From Deltaproteobacteria bacterium (GTDB taxonomy: Bacteria; Myxococcota_A; UBA796; SXON01): 64,000 nt of DNA. The notes under the pieces were generated by a model that saw only the letters and a program-made list of their open reading frames with translations, had not been told where the DNA came from and did no database searches. The stretch is taken from contig CANKTH010000004.1 in assembly GCA_947486185.1 (NCBI GenBank), positions 1 through 64,000 on the forward strand, in the 5' to 3' direction. This document shows, piece by piece, positions 40,776-49,634 of this stretch (position 1 is its first letter; each line of letters begins with the position of its first letter). The position numbers and the translations under genes were made by a program.

Positions 40776-41585
40776 TCAGGATTTCTTGGGTTCGGTGAGG
40801 CGCGAGGCGCTTCGTTCAATGAGCCAGGACAGCGCGGTCATTGCGGTGGTGGCGACGAGCAACAGCGTACAGACCGCGTTGATCTCCGGCGTGATCTTTT
40901 TCCGGACCATGCCGTAGATTTGCAGGGGTAAGGTGGTGTTTCCGACGCCGGAGACGAAGCTGGTGATGAGGTAGTCGTCGATCGAGAGGGTGAGCACCAG
41001 CAGGGCGCCCGAGAGCACCGCGGGCCAGAGCTGAGGCAGGGTGACCTTCCAGAAGGTCACCCACGGGGTCGCGCCCAGGTCGGCGGCGGCTTCTTCGAGG
41101 CTCCTGTCCATCCCGGCGAGGCGAGCGCGCACGACCACCACCACGTAGGAGATCGAGAACACCACGTGGGAGAACCACACGGTGGCGAAGCCAAGCTCAA
41201 ACTTCATCGAGCCAAAAAGCCCGAGCAGCGACACCGCCATCACGATCTCGGGCAGCACGATAGGCAGGAGCAGCACCGGGTTGGCCAGGCTCAGCGTTCG
41301 GTTGTTCGCCCCTCGTAGACCCAGCGCAGCCGCGGTGCCGAGCACGGTGGAGGCGATCGTGGTGGCGCCCGCGATCTGGAGGCTGTTCCGGGCGGCCTCC
41401 CAGACCATGTCATTCTGCCACAGCAGCTCGTACCAACGGAAGGTGAAGCCGGTCCACAGGGCGCCCTTCTCGTTGCTGTTGAACGACAGAGCCACGAGCA
41501 CCACGATCGGCAGGTACAAGAAGGCATAGACGCCGATTCCGTAGACCTGGAGCGCGTGTCGGCGCCACGCGCCGGGGCGGCTCAT
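40776..41585 (-). CDS. potC: Spermidine/putrescine ABC transporter permease PotC-like
   Basis: Permease EAA-like motif SLEEAAADLGATPWVTFWKVTLPQL; YLPIVVLVALSFNS. Confidence 0.88.
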   Translation of the reverse strand: MSRPGAWRRHALQVYGIGVYAFLYLPIVVLVALSFNSNEKGALWTGFTFRWYELLWQNDMVWEAARNSLQIAGATTIASTVLGTAAALGLRGANNRTLSLANPVLLLPIVLPEIVMAVSLLGLFGSMKFELGFATVWFSHVVFSISYVVVVVRARLAGMDRSLEEAAADLGATPWVTFWKVTLPQLWPAVLSGALLVLTLSIDDYLITSFVSGVGNTTLPLQIYGMVRKKITPEINAVCTLLLVATTAMTALSWLIERSASRLTEPKKS

Positions 41586-42466
41586 AAGAGCTCCTGCGAG
41601 CCTTTGACCAGGCGCGCCTGCAGGGCGAGGATGCCGAGCACCAGCAAGGTGAGCACAAAGGCGACGGCGAACCCAAAAGGCGCGTTTTTACCGCCAAAAA
41701 ACTGGTTCTGGATGAGATTGCCCACCAGCACCGACTTGGCTCCGCCGAGCATGTCGGAGATCAGGAACTGCCCCATCGACGGGACAAATACCAGCACCGC
41801 CCCGGCCACTACGCCCGGCAGGCTCAGGGGCCACACCACCTTCCAGAACGTGGTCCACGCCGATGCGCCCAGGTCGGCCGCCGCTTCGAGCAGGCTGGTG
41901 TCGAGCTTCTCCAAGGAGGCGTAGATTGGCAGGATCATGAAGGGCAGCTCGCCGTAGATGAGCCCGATCAGCACCGCCCACTCGGTGTACAAGAGGGCGA
42001 GGGGCTCGTCGATCAGCCCGATCCCGACCAACACCTGGTTGAGGAGCCCCTCCGTGCGCAGGATCCACACCCAGGCGAACGTGCGGACCACAAAAGAGGT
42101 CCAGAACGGCACGACCACCAACAAAAGCCCGACAGAACGCCAACGTTCCGGCATGCCCCGCGCGATCCACCACGCCAGGGGATAGGCCACCACGAGGCAT
42201 CCGAGCGTCGTGACCACCGCCATCCAAGAGGAGCGCCAGAAGATCTTGAGGTAGATCGGCTCCAACGCACGTTCGTAGTTGGCCAGCCAGGCGCCCGAGC
42301 TGAGATAGAGGCCAAGATCCTCGATCTCTGCGAAGCCGCCGTACACCCCGCGCTGCCGGAAGCTGTCGAGGAGCACCATCGCCAGCGGCAGGAGCATGCC
42401 AAAAAACAGCACGAGGAGCGCCGGCGACGCCAGCCAGGGCGGAGACTGCCCAGCCTTCTGGCTCAT
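41582..42466 (-). CDS. potB: Spermidine/putrescine ABC transporter permease PotB-like
   Basis: EAADLGASAWTTFWKVVWPLSLPGV; overlaps potC start. Confidence 0.88.
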   Translation of the reverse strand: MSQKAGQSPPWLASPALLVLFFGMLLPLAMVLLDSFRQRGVYGGFAEIEDLGLYLSSGAWLANYERALEPIYLKIFWRSSWMAVVTTLGCLVVAYPLAWWIARGMPERWRSVGLLLVVVPFWTSFVVRTFAWVWILRTEGLLNQVLVGIGLIDEPLALLYTEWAVLIGLIYGELPFMILPIYASLEKLDTSLLEAAADLGASAWTTFWKVVWPLSLPGVVAGAVLVFVPSMGQFLISDMLGGAKSVLVGNLIQNQFFGGKNAPFGFAVAFVLTLLVLGILALQARLVKGSQELL

Positions 42467-43554
42467 CGCTCAGGGCTCGCGGGCACGATCACGCCGGTGC
42501 CATCGGGCCAGGACACCACGCCTGAAGTTCCCGGCATCAGGTCTTCGGCGACTGCGCCGAACCCGGGGGTCAACACCACCTCCAGGTCCTCCATGCCCAG
42601 CGTCGCCAAGGTATAGCGCGTCGAAGCTCCCTGATAGAGCCGGTCGCGCACCACCGCGGGCGCGCCGACCCGGCCTTCGGGTAGACCTCGAGACAGGCCG
42701 AGCCACTCCGGGCGCAACATCACGGACACCGTGCTGCCGACCACGGTCGGGTAAGGCGCCTTGACCAGCACCTTGGGCCCCGCGGTGAGCTGCACCTGGG
42801 CGGTGCCGTCCGCGACCCGGAGCACCTCGGCCGAGAGCAGGTTGCTCGCGCCCAAAAAACGCGCCACGAAGGGCGTGGCCGGCTCGTCGTAGACCGCGCG
42901 GGCGGGCGCCGCCTGCTCGATGTGCCCCCGCGAGAACACCGCGATGCGGTCGGACATGGTGAGGGCTTCGGGCTGGTCGTGGGTGACGAAGAGGAAGGTG
43001 ATCCCCGAGGCGCGCTGCAGGTTTTTCAGCTCGACCTGCATCTGGAGCCGCAGCTGGTGGTCGAGCGCGCCGAGCGGCTCGTCCAAAAGGAGGAGCCGGG
43101 GCCGCAGCACCAACGCGCGGGCGAGCGCCACCCGCTGCTTCTGCCCACCTGACAGCATCGCGGGCATTCTTTCGGCAAAAGTGCCGAGCTGCACCTGATC
43201 GAGGGACTCCGTCACCCGGCGGCGCAGCTCGGCCTCGCCCACTTGGGCGCGCCGAAGTCCGAAAGCGACGTTTTCGAAGACGTTGAGGTGAGGGAACAGC
43301 GCGTACTGCTGAAACACCGTGTTGATCGGGCGTCGGTGCGGCGGCAGCGCGCGAATGTCGGTGCCGTCGAGCTCGATCCGGCCCTCGTCGGGGTTCTCGA
43401 AGCCGGCGATCATGCGGAGCAGCGTGGTCTTTCCGCAGCCAGAAGGCCCCAGCATCGAGAAGAACTCGCCGGCTTCAACGTCGAGGGACACACCCGCGAC
43501 CGCCACGGCCCCGCCGAAACGTTTCACCACTTTGTCGATGCGTAATAGCGGCAC
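42463..43554 (-). CDS. potA: Spermidine/putrescine ABC transporter ATP-binding protein
   Basis: Walker A LGPSGCGKTTLLRMIAG, signature LSGGQKQRVALARAL, Walker B LLLLDEPLGALD; TOBE-like C-terminus; GTG start. Confidence 0.9.
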   Translation of the reverse strand: MPLLRIDKVVKRFGGAVAVAGVSLDVEAGEFFSMLGPSGCGKTTLLRMIAGFENPDEGRIELDGTDIRALPPHRRPINTVFQQYALFPHLNVFENVAFGLRRAQVGEAELRRRVTESLDQVQLGTFAERMPAMLSGGQKQRVALARALVLRPRLLLLDEPLGALDHQLRLQMQVELKNLQRASGITFLFVTHDQPEALTMSDRIAVFSRGHIEQAAPARAVYDEPATPFVARFLGASNLLSAEVLRVADGTAQVQLTAGPKVLVKAPYPTVVGSTVSVMLRPEWLGLSRGLPEGRVGAPAVVRDRLYQGASTRYTLATLGMEDLEVVLTPGFGAVAEDLMPGTSGVVSWPDGTGVIVPASPER

Positions 43555-43687
43555 GCCGCTGCCCCCGAAGAACCGGCCGGTTGTACCACGTTTGCGGGTG
43601 TTGTGGGGCGCCGCACGTCGCCGTAGGAAGCGCGTCGCCGACGCATGGGGTTGGACAGGAGCGCGTCGGCTCACTACGCTCGCGCAG

Positions 43688-44047
43688 ATGTGGTGGCTGC
43701 TTTTTTCCGCGTGTCTGTCTGATCCTGTGGCTCCTCCCGTATACGGCGGCGCGCGGACGTCTCCCGGCGTCGTCACCGTGAAGGAGTCGGGGTCCGGCAC
43801 CACGCCCCCGACGGAGAGTCTGCCGACGGAGAGTCCGCCCGCCGAGAGCCTCGCCTACGAGAGCGTCGCGTACGAGAGCCTGTACTTCGAGAGCGGCTGG
43901 GAGGACAGCGGGGGCGTACGTATCGGCACCACCGCTGCCGAACGAGCGGGTGAGCTCGGTGGCTCACCTTGTGGTGACAAGTCGGCGCTGCTCGGCTTTC
44001 TGGCCTTGGGGGCCGGCATCGCCTCGTGGCGGCGTCCGCGGGCCTGA
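43688..44047 (+). CDS. Small putative lipoprotein with ES pentapeptide-like repeat and MYXO-CTERM-like tail
   Basis: MWWLLFSACLSD signal; TESLPTESPPAESLAYESVAYESLYFES; C-terminal PCGDKSALLGFLALGAGIASWRRPRA. Confidence 0.6.
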   Translation: MWWLLFSACLSDPVAPPVYGGARTSPGVVTVKESGSGTTPPTESLPTESPPAESLAYESVAYESLYFESGWEDSGGVRIGTTAAERAGELGGSPCGDKSALLGFLALGAGIASWRRPRA

Positions 44048-44069
44048 TCCGGGGCGCTCGCCTTCGCGG

Positions 44070-45248
44070 TCAGCGCGTGAACATCGCGCCGCGGTTCCAC
44101 CAGATGCCGGCCACCTGCGTCACGCCGTGGTCCAGCGGAGATTCGGCGTCGGAGTTCCGCATGACGCCGATGAACACGTCGAGCTGCCGATTCGCGCTCC
44201 ACACCGGCCAGACGGCGGAGGGCACCTCCAAACGGCCGCTCGACGCCGACGCCGCGCAGCTGATGATGGTGTCGTAGGCCGAGGCGGCGGCGTTCGCCAG
44301 GCCCAGGCGGACAACCACCGTATCGGTGCTGGTGGTGCCGCTCCAGGTGATCGCGGTGCCGCGCTCGTAGGTGGAGGGAGTGCTGCCGTTGATCGCGGGG
44401 CTCGTCACGGTAAACGCGCCCGGTGCCTGGACCAACCCGCGGATCTCCAGATCAGGCATTCCGGAGACGATCACCGGCTCGAGATCGTAGCGCCCGCCCT
44501 GGACGAAGTCGCCGTCGCCCAACTCTACCTCATACCAGCCTTTCGCCGAGGCGTCGCCGGATGAGGCCACCAGGGACGCCGCCCCACTCAGCTCCACGCT
44601 CTCGAGGCCGAGGTCCCGCACCACGACTTCGCTCGGGTAGCTGTAGTCGGCCTCGCAGGATCCGAGGATAGCGGTGTAGAACTCGGAGGACTGCAGGTCG
44701 GAGCCCTCGATGAACGCGAGGAAGAGGTTGCCTTCGTCCACGGGCTGATCCGACCAGTAGGTGCCCAGGTAGTGGTACCAGCCCAGCTCGCCGAACATCA
44801 CGGTCGCGCCGCTCATATCTTCGATGTACAAAAATGCGTCTTCAAGCTGGTTTTCTGTGCCGCCGGACTCCACCCGCACATCCACCAGGCCCGCCGCGTG
44901 GGGAGGCACCTCGACGCCCAGACTCCGGCCCGACGCGCTGAGCAGCGTCGCCTCGGTGTTTCCAAAAAACACGCGAAGTTCGTCCGGAAAAGACGTTCCC
45001 GTCAGGGTCGCAGTGACGCCGCCCAGGCTCGTGGTGTAGGCGGGGCTGACCCCGTCCAGTGAGAACCGTACGGGGTCGGTGTCCGAGTCGGCGTCCGAGT
45101 CGGCGTCCGAGTCGGTGTCCGAGTCGGCGTCGGCGTCGGCGTCCGGGTCGGGCTTGTCGGTGGGCTCGGCGACCTCGCACGAGATCCCTGAGGCGGCGCA
45201 GAGCGCGTCTACCGTACAACCTGCAAGAAGAATCCACCCCATCGTCAC
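44070..45248 (-). CDS. Lipoprotein with (D-A/S/T)n linker and IPT/TIG-like domain
   Basis: GWILLAGCTVD lipobox; DPDADADADSDTDSDADSDADSDTDP; VSPAYTTSLGGVTATLTGTSFPDELRVFFG. Confidence 0.75.
   Translation of the reverse strand: MTMGWILLAGCTVDALCAASGISCEVAEPTDKPDPDADADADSDTDSDADSDADSDTDPVRFSLDGVSPAYTTSLGGVTATLTGTSFPDELRVFFGNTEATLLSASGRSLGVEVPPHAAGLVDVRVESGGTENQLEDAFLYIEDMSGATVMFGELGWYHYLGTYWSDQPVDEGNLFLAFIEGSDLQSSEFYTAILGSCEADYSYPSEVVVRDLGLESVELSGAASLVASSGDASAKGWYEVELGDGDFVQGGRYDLEPVIVSGMPDLEIRGLVQAPGAFTVTSPAINGSTPSTYERGTAITWSGTTSTDTVVVRLGLANAAASAYDTIISCAASASSGRLEVPSAVWPVWSANRQLDVFIGVMRNSDAESPLDHGVTQVAGIWWNRGAMFTR
45075..45150. repeat. 12-bp GAGTCGGCGTCC-type microsatellite encoding the acidic linker
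   Basis: Direct reading of tandem gagtcggcgtcc/gagtcggtgtcc units. Confidence 0.8.
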
Positions 45249-45261
45249 GGCTACACCCCGT

Positions 45262-45276
45262 TGGTGTCATTCTTGC
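45262..45276 (+). promoter_or_regulatory. Candidate sigma-54 promoter upstream of 45306
   Basis: TGGTGTCATTCTTGC: TGGT-N7-TTGC, 30 nt before ATG. Confidence 0.4.
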
Positions 45277-45305
45277 ATAACGTGTAGCGAGTCACCGAGG
45301 TTCCG

Positions 45306-45971
45306 ATGCGCCCTGCTCTGCCCTTGTCCATTCTCGCCCTCTCCGTCTTGCTGGGGGTGAATCGTTGTAGACCGGTGGAGGAGACCCCACCCGCCACCTC
45401 CTGGTACACCACCTGCGGGGACCCCGTCTGCGGGGAATACCGCGGGCCCTTTGCGGGGGTGCCGGAGTGTACCACCGAGGAGGAAGGCGAGGAATGCGCG
45501 GCGGCGGGGCAGACCTGTGACCCCGTGAATGACTGCAACGCCTACCTGATCTGCGCCGAGGAGGACCCCAAGGACCAGACCGGCGGCTGCCCCATCTCCC
45601 GGAAACGGCACAAGACCGACATCCGCTACCTGGACAACGATGGGCGGAAGTCTGCTGCGGAGGAGCTCTTTTCGGTGCGGCTCGCCGAGTGGCGCTACCA
45701 GTGGGACAAGCCCGACCGGCGCCCGCACCTCGGCTTTCTGATCGACGACGCGCCGCTGAGCCCGGCGGTGACCGAAGACGGGGAACACGTGGATCTCTAT
45801 GGTTATACCAGCCTTACGGTGGCGGCGCTCCAGGAGGAGCGGGCCGCACGGCTCCTGCTCCAGGCCGAGGTCTCGACCCAGGCCGCCGAGCTCCGGTCCT
45901 TACGTGCCGAGCTGGATGCGCTGAAAGAGGGGCTCGAAGCATCGAAGAAGGAGACGGCTTCGGCACGCTGA
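45306..45971 (+). CDS. Exported Cys-rich protein with peptidase S74-like intramolecular chaperone domain
   Basis: Signal peptide; RLAEWRYQWDKPDRRPHLGFLIDDAP...DLYGYTSLTVAALQEE and C-terminal coiled coil, S74-like. Confidence 0.6.
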   Translation: MRPALPLSILALSVLLGVNRCRPVEETPPATSWYTTCGDPVCGEYRGPFAGVPECTTEEEGEECAAAGQTCDPVNDCNAYLICAEEDPKDQTGGCPISRKRHKTDIRYLDNDGRKSAAEELFSVRLAEWRYQWDKPDRRPHLGFLIDDAPLSPAVTEDGEHVDLYGYTSLTVAALQEERAARLLLQAEVSTQAAELRSLRAELDALKEGLEASKKETASAR

Positions 45972-46038
45972 GGGGGCCGTCCCGGGTGTGCGCTGAGTCA
46001 CGGAGCTGAGCGCTCGGCCACGCGGCTCGCGCTACGGT

Positions 46039-46962
46039 GTGCTACACGCGTGGGCCGCCAAGGTCCGCGACGTGCGCGCCGGTATCGTCTACATGTTGCT
46101 CTCTTGCTGCTTTTTTGCGGTGATGGCCATATGTGTCGCGTTCGCTCAGCGGGATGTGAGCCTCGACCCGGCGATGACGTCGGCGGTGCGCGCGACCGTG
46201 AGCGCGGTGCTGCTGGTGGGTCTGGTCCGGGGGGACCTGCGGCTGCTCCTCGGAGACGGGCGGCCCGCCTTGTGGGTGCGGGGATTCGCAGGCGGCGCGG
46301 CGCTGCTCACGTACTTTTATTCGCTTTCCTCTTTGGGAGTGGGCGAGGCGGCATTCCTCAACCAGACCAGCGGCTTGTGGGTTGCGCTGCTCGCCCCCTT
46401 GGTGGTGGGTGAGCCGACGTTTCGCTGGGTGTGGATCGCAGGGGCGTTGTCGCTCACCGGTATGGGCCTTCTCGCACACCCGCGTCATGACGCAGAGCTG
46501 GCCGCGCGCCTCTTGGGCCTGAGCAGCGGGGTCGCCGCGGCGGTGGCCTACCTCGCGATCCGCGCGGGCGGCCGGGGGTTGCGCGCAGAGACCATGATCT
46601 TCTACTTCTCGACGATCGGTGCGGCCTTGTCGCTGGTGCTCGTCGTGGTCCGTGGCGCGGGCCTTCCCCGCGCGCCGGAGACCTGGGGGTGGATGTTCGG
46701 GGCGGGGGCGTTCGCGACCCTGGGCCAGCTCACGATGACGCGCGCGTACCTCCTTGCGCCCGCGGCGCCGATGGCGGCGACCAGCGCCGCCGGGCCGCTC
46801 ATCGCCGCTCTGCTCGGCTGGTGGTGGCTCGACCAGTCGCCCGACGTCGCGGGGATGGTCGGTATGGCGCTGATCTTTCTGGCGTCGGTGCTGCTACCGC
46901 TCCTCAGCGACCTCGCCGCGAGTCGTCCGCCGGCCGAGAGCGCCACGGAGCGCTCCCGCTGA
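46039..46962 (+). CDS. EamA/DMT family transporter
   Basis: Ten-TM pattern; two EamA halves; LNQTSGLWVALLAPLVVGEP. Confidence 0.85.
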   Translation: MLHAWAAKVRDVRAGIVYMLLSCCFFAVMAICVAFAQRDVSLDPAMTSAVRATVSAVLLVGLVRGDLRLLLGDGRPALWVRGFAGGAALLTYFYSLSSLGVGEAAFLNQTSGLWVALLAPLVVGEPTFRWVWIAGALSLTGMGLLAHPRHDAELAARLLGLSSGVAAAVAYLAIRAGGRGLRAETMIFYFSTIGAALSLVLVVVRGAGLPRAPETWGWMFGAGAFATLGQLTMTRAYLLAPAAPMAATSAAGPLIAALLGWWWLDQSPDVAGMVGMALIFLASVLLPLLSDLAASRPPAESATERSR

Positions 46963-46998
46963 GGGCCGCGCCGCCGCCGCGTGCCGAGGGGAGCGCGG

Positions 46999-48261
46999 TC
47001 AGCCAGGTCCGGCCGGATATTTCAGGCTGTCAAACAGCCATGTGCCGTTGTTGCGGATCTGCTCCAGGAGCGTGGCGCACAACGCTTCGCGGCGCTCGAA
47101 CAGGCGGTAGCCCTCGCGTGGCCGGAGGTAGCCCCGTGCTTTGGGGTGTTTTTCAAAGAGCGCCTCCTCTCCCATCCGTTCGGCCCACCGGGCGTAACGC
47201 GCGCGGTTGTCGAGGAGCGCCTTGACGATAAACGGCATGACAACAGAATAATCGCCTTGCATGCTCTCAGTGGTGCGCTTGTAAGCGTCCCGGTCCACTT
47301 TGCCCCAGGTCACCGCTTCGGCGGGCGGACAGGACGACAAGGAGCCGTCGGTGACCGGCGCGCTCACGATCTGAACGTCGAAGAGGTAGCCGCGAATGTT
47401 GGGCAGGCCGAACACCTGACCCAACGCGGGTTCGGGCTGAAGGTTGTAGTTCTTCGGCACACCCCCGCCGAGGATCAGGGTCGCGAGCGCCTCGCTCGGC
47501 TGGCCGAACAGCCCCCAATAGTGGTAGGCGCAGGACTCGAATACCTCGGCGTGAATGTCCAGCTCAAAGCCGTATTCGGGGATGAGCCCCGCCTGCCGCA
47601 TCGCCCAGAGCTTGGTCGAGTTGAGAAACACGCTGCCATCGCCTGGGGCGCCGACAAAGATCGGGATCGCCATGTCGTAGCAGGTCGCGAGCAGGCCGCG
47701 CGCGAGTCCATGGCGTTCTTCCTGGGCCTTGTAGCGAGCCCCCATACGATACCGGAGCTCGGTGCCGGTCATGCGGTGCTGGAGCTCAGGGGAGCGCAAG
47801 AAGTCGGACAGGAGCCGATCTTGGGCGAGGAGCACGCCCTCGTCGAAGGCCATGTCGGTGACGCGGATGGTGCCTTCGTCACGCAGCGCGCCGTCGTCCC
47901 CGAAGATCGGCACCTCCCGGAACGGCCCGTCGGTGTAGCCGTCGAGGCTCCGGTGGCCGTCGTGGTAACAGACGGCGTCCGTCGTGGAGAGATAGGCGAT
48001 CCAGCCGGTCTCCAGGAGAGGATTGAGCCAGGAGAGCTGCTGGCTCGACACGGTGACCGGACCCGAGATGGCGAGGGTGAGCGGGCAGCCGGTGCCGATC
48101 GCCTCGTCGAGGATCTGGTAGATACGACGCAGAAAGGCGCCGCCGAAGGCGGGCAGGCAGTGCTCCAGGAGGTCGCCGACGCCCTCGCAGTCGTCAACAC
48201 GTTTGACCACGACCGGTGGGCTGCGCCCACCCGTTTCGGTCTGGCAAGGCGGGTTCTTCAT
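46999..48261 (-). CDS. Deoxyhypusine synthase family protein
   Basis: GTGCPLTLAISGPVTVSSQ, ATCYDMAIPIFVGAPGDGSVF, LILGGGVPKNYNLQPEP, conserved EAVTWGK lysine motif. Confidence 0.85.
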   Translation of the reverse strand: MKNPPCQTETGGRSPPVVVKRVDDCEGVGDLLEHCLPAFGGAFLRRIYQILDEAIGTGCPLTLAISGPVTVSSQQLSWLNPLLETGWIAYLSTTDAVCYHDGHRSLDGYTDGPFREVPIFGDDGALRDEGTIRVTDMAFDEGVLLAQDRLLSDFLRSPELQHRMTGTELRYRMGARYKAQEERHGLARGLLATCYDMAIPIFVGAPGDGSVFLNSTKLWAMRQAGLIPEYGFELDIHAEVFESCAYHYWGLFGQPSEALATLILGGGVPKNYNLQPEPALGQVFGLPNIRGYLFDVQIVSAPVTDGSLSSCPPAEAVTWGKVDRDAYKRTTESMQGDYSVVMPFIVKALLDNRARYARWAERMGEEALFEKHPKARGYLRPREGYRLFERREALCATLLEQIRNNGTWLFDSLKYPAGPG

Positions 48262-49403
48262 GCGTGCGTTTCCGTCTCGGGGTCGGTGTCGTCGCCCGGA
48301 GGGCCGTCGCTGTCGCCCGGCGCGGCGGGCTCGAGCAGCAGATCCTCGTCGGGCGCGGGCAGCTCACCGGGCGCTTCGAGATCCGCGCCCGTGGGCGTGC
48401 AGCGTTCGCCTCGTTCTTCGACGGTGACGGCGAGGTCGTCGGGGAGCAGCGGCGCGAGAGGAAGCGCCTCGCTGGACGCGGGGGCAGGCTCGGCGCCCTC
48501 GTCAGACCGCGCCGATGGACCGGCGGGCGGTTCTTCGGACTGTTCGCCCGGAAGGTTCACGTCGTCCTCGCCGCGGCTGTCGGGCAGGGACGCCTGCCGG
48601 GCCGTCTCGACGAGCTGTTCGAAATAGGGGCGGAGAGAGCTGCGATCCAGCGCGGCCGCTGCATCGGCGAGGCGATTGCCGGCCACCAAAAGGAGGACGG
48701 CGACACCCTCGGTGATCGCTGGGTTGTCTGCTGCCTGCGCGCGCAGGGCCTCACGCGCCAGCCGGTCGGTGAGCGCCTGCAGGTCCTGGAGCGCGCCCAG
48801 CTCATCTTGACGGACGCGGAGCGGTGCGAGATCCAAGCCGAGCTCCTGTACAAAAGGCTCGAGCGAGTAACGGAGCGCCTTGAGCGTGAGTCTCGCCTCG
48901 TGGTGGGAGGTCGGCTCGACCACCCGCCGGTCGAATTGCCTCACTTTCCGGTCGAGCCGGTCGAGCTCGGTCTGAAATGTGATGCCGCGCAGCTTTTTGT
49001 CGGGTAGGGCGGCTACCCCGCGGCGAATGCGGCTGAGGCGGCGTGAGCGCGCCGCGGACTGAGCCGCTTGCTCCGCCCGGCGCTCGCGCCGATCGAGCCG
49101 GGTATAGAGCCAGGACGTCACCTCGGCGTCGGGGGGCGGGCACGCCTCCAGGAGCGTCGCCAGGCCCGCACGGAAGACGGCGTGGTCACGGAGCCGGCCT
49201 GCGGCCTTCCTGAGCTTCCGGACCTGCTTCTTGACCACGCGAACGCGGCGACCCCGGAGCGAGCCGAGGGCGAGGTGGGCGTCCAGCCGGCGGGTGGCCA
49301 CCCGCAGATCATGGGCTGCATCGGCACGCTCGGTGAGGACCCGCGCCAGCGCATCCAGCTTTTTTACCAGTTGATCGAGCTCTACGCGTAAGTCGATGCC
49401 CAT
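48258..49403 (-). CDS. CHAD domain protein with acidic C-terminal extension
   Basis: VHDLRVATRRL-like AHDLRVATRRLDAHLALGS, VVKKQVRKLRKAAGRLRDHAV, LTLKALRYSLEPF. Confidence 0.88.
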   Translation of the reverse strand: MGIDLRVELDQLVKKLDALARVLTERADAAHDLRVATRRLDAHLALGSLRGRRVRVVKKQVRKLRKAAGRLRDHAVFRAGLATLLEACPPPDAEVTSWLYTRLDRRERRAEQAAQSAARSRRLSRIRRGVAALPDKKLRGITFQTELDRLDRKVRQFDRRVVEPTSHHEARLTLKALRYSLEPFVQELGLDLAPLRVRQDELGALQDLQALTDRLAREALRAQAADNPAITEGVAVLLLVAGNRLADAAAALDRSSLRPYFEQLVETARQASLPDSRGEDDVNLPGEQSEEPPAGPSARSDEGAEPAPASSEALPLAPLLPDDLAVTVEERGERCTPTGADLEAPGELPAPDEDLLLEPAAPGDSDGPPGDDTDPETETHA

Positions 49404-49634
49404 TGTGCCTCCGGGCGCCGCGGGGAAGCGCCGCAAGCGGGTGGTCTATCACCTTCCCGGCGTACTGAACCACGCGCCCGACGATCCGGCGCCGGTCGCC
49501 GCGCGTATGGAAGCCCGAGCGCGCGGCTCGGTGCCCGCGGAGCGGGATGGATACGTTATGCCGCGAGGGGAGCCGTCAGCATGCGTGAGGAGGAACAAGC
49601 CGTTGGTGTCTCCCCAAGTTCGGGGCACAGCACG

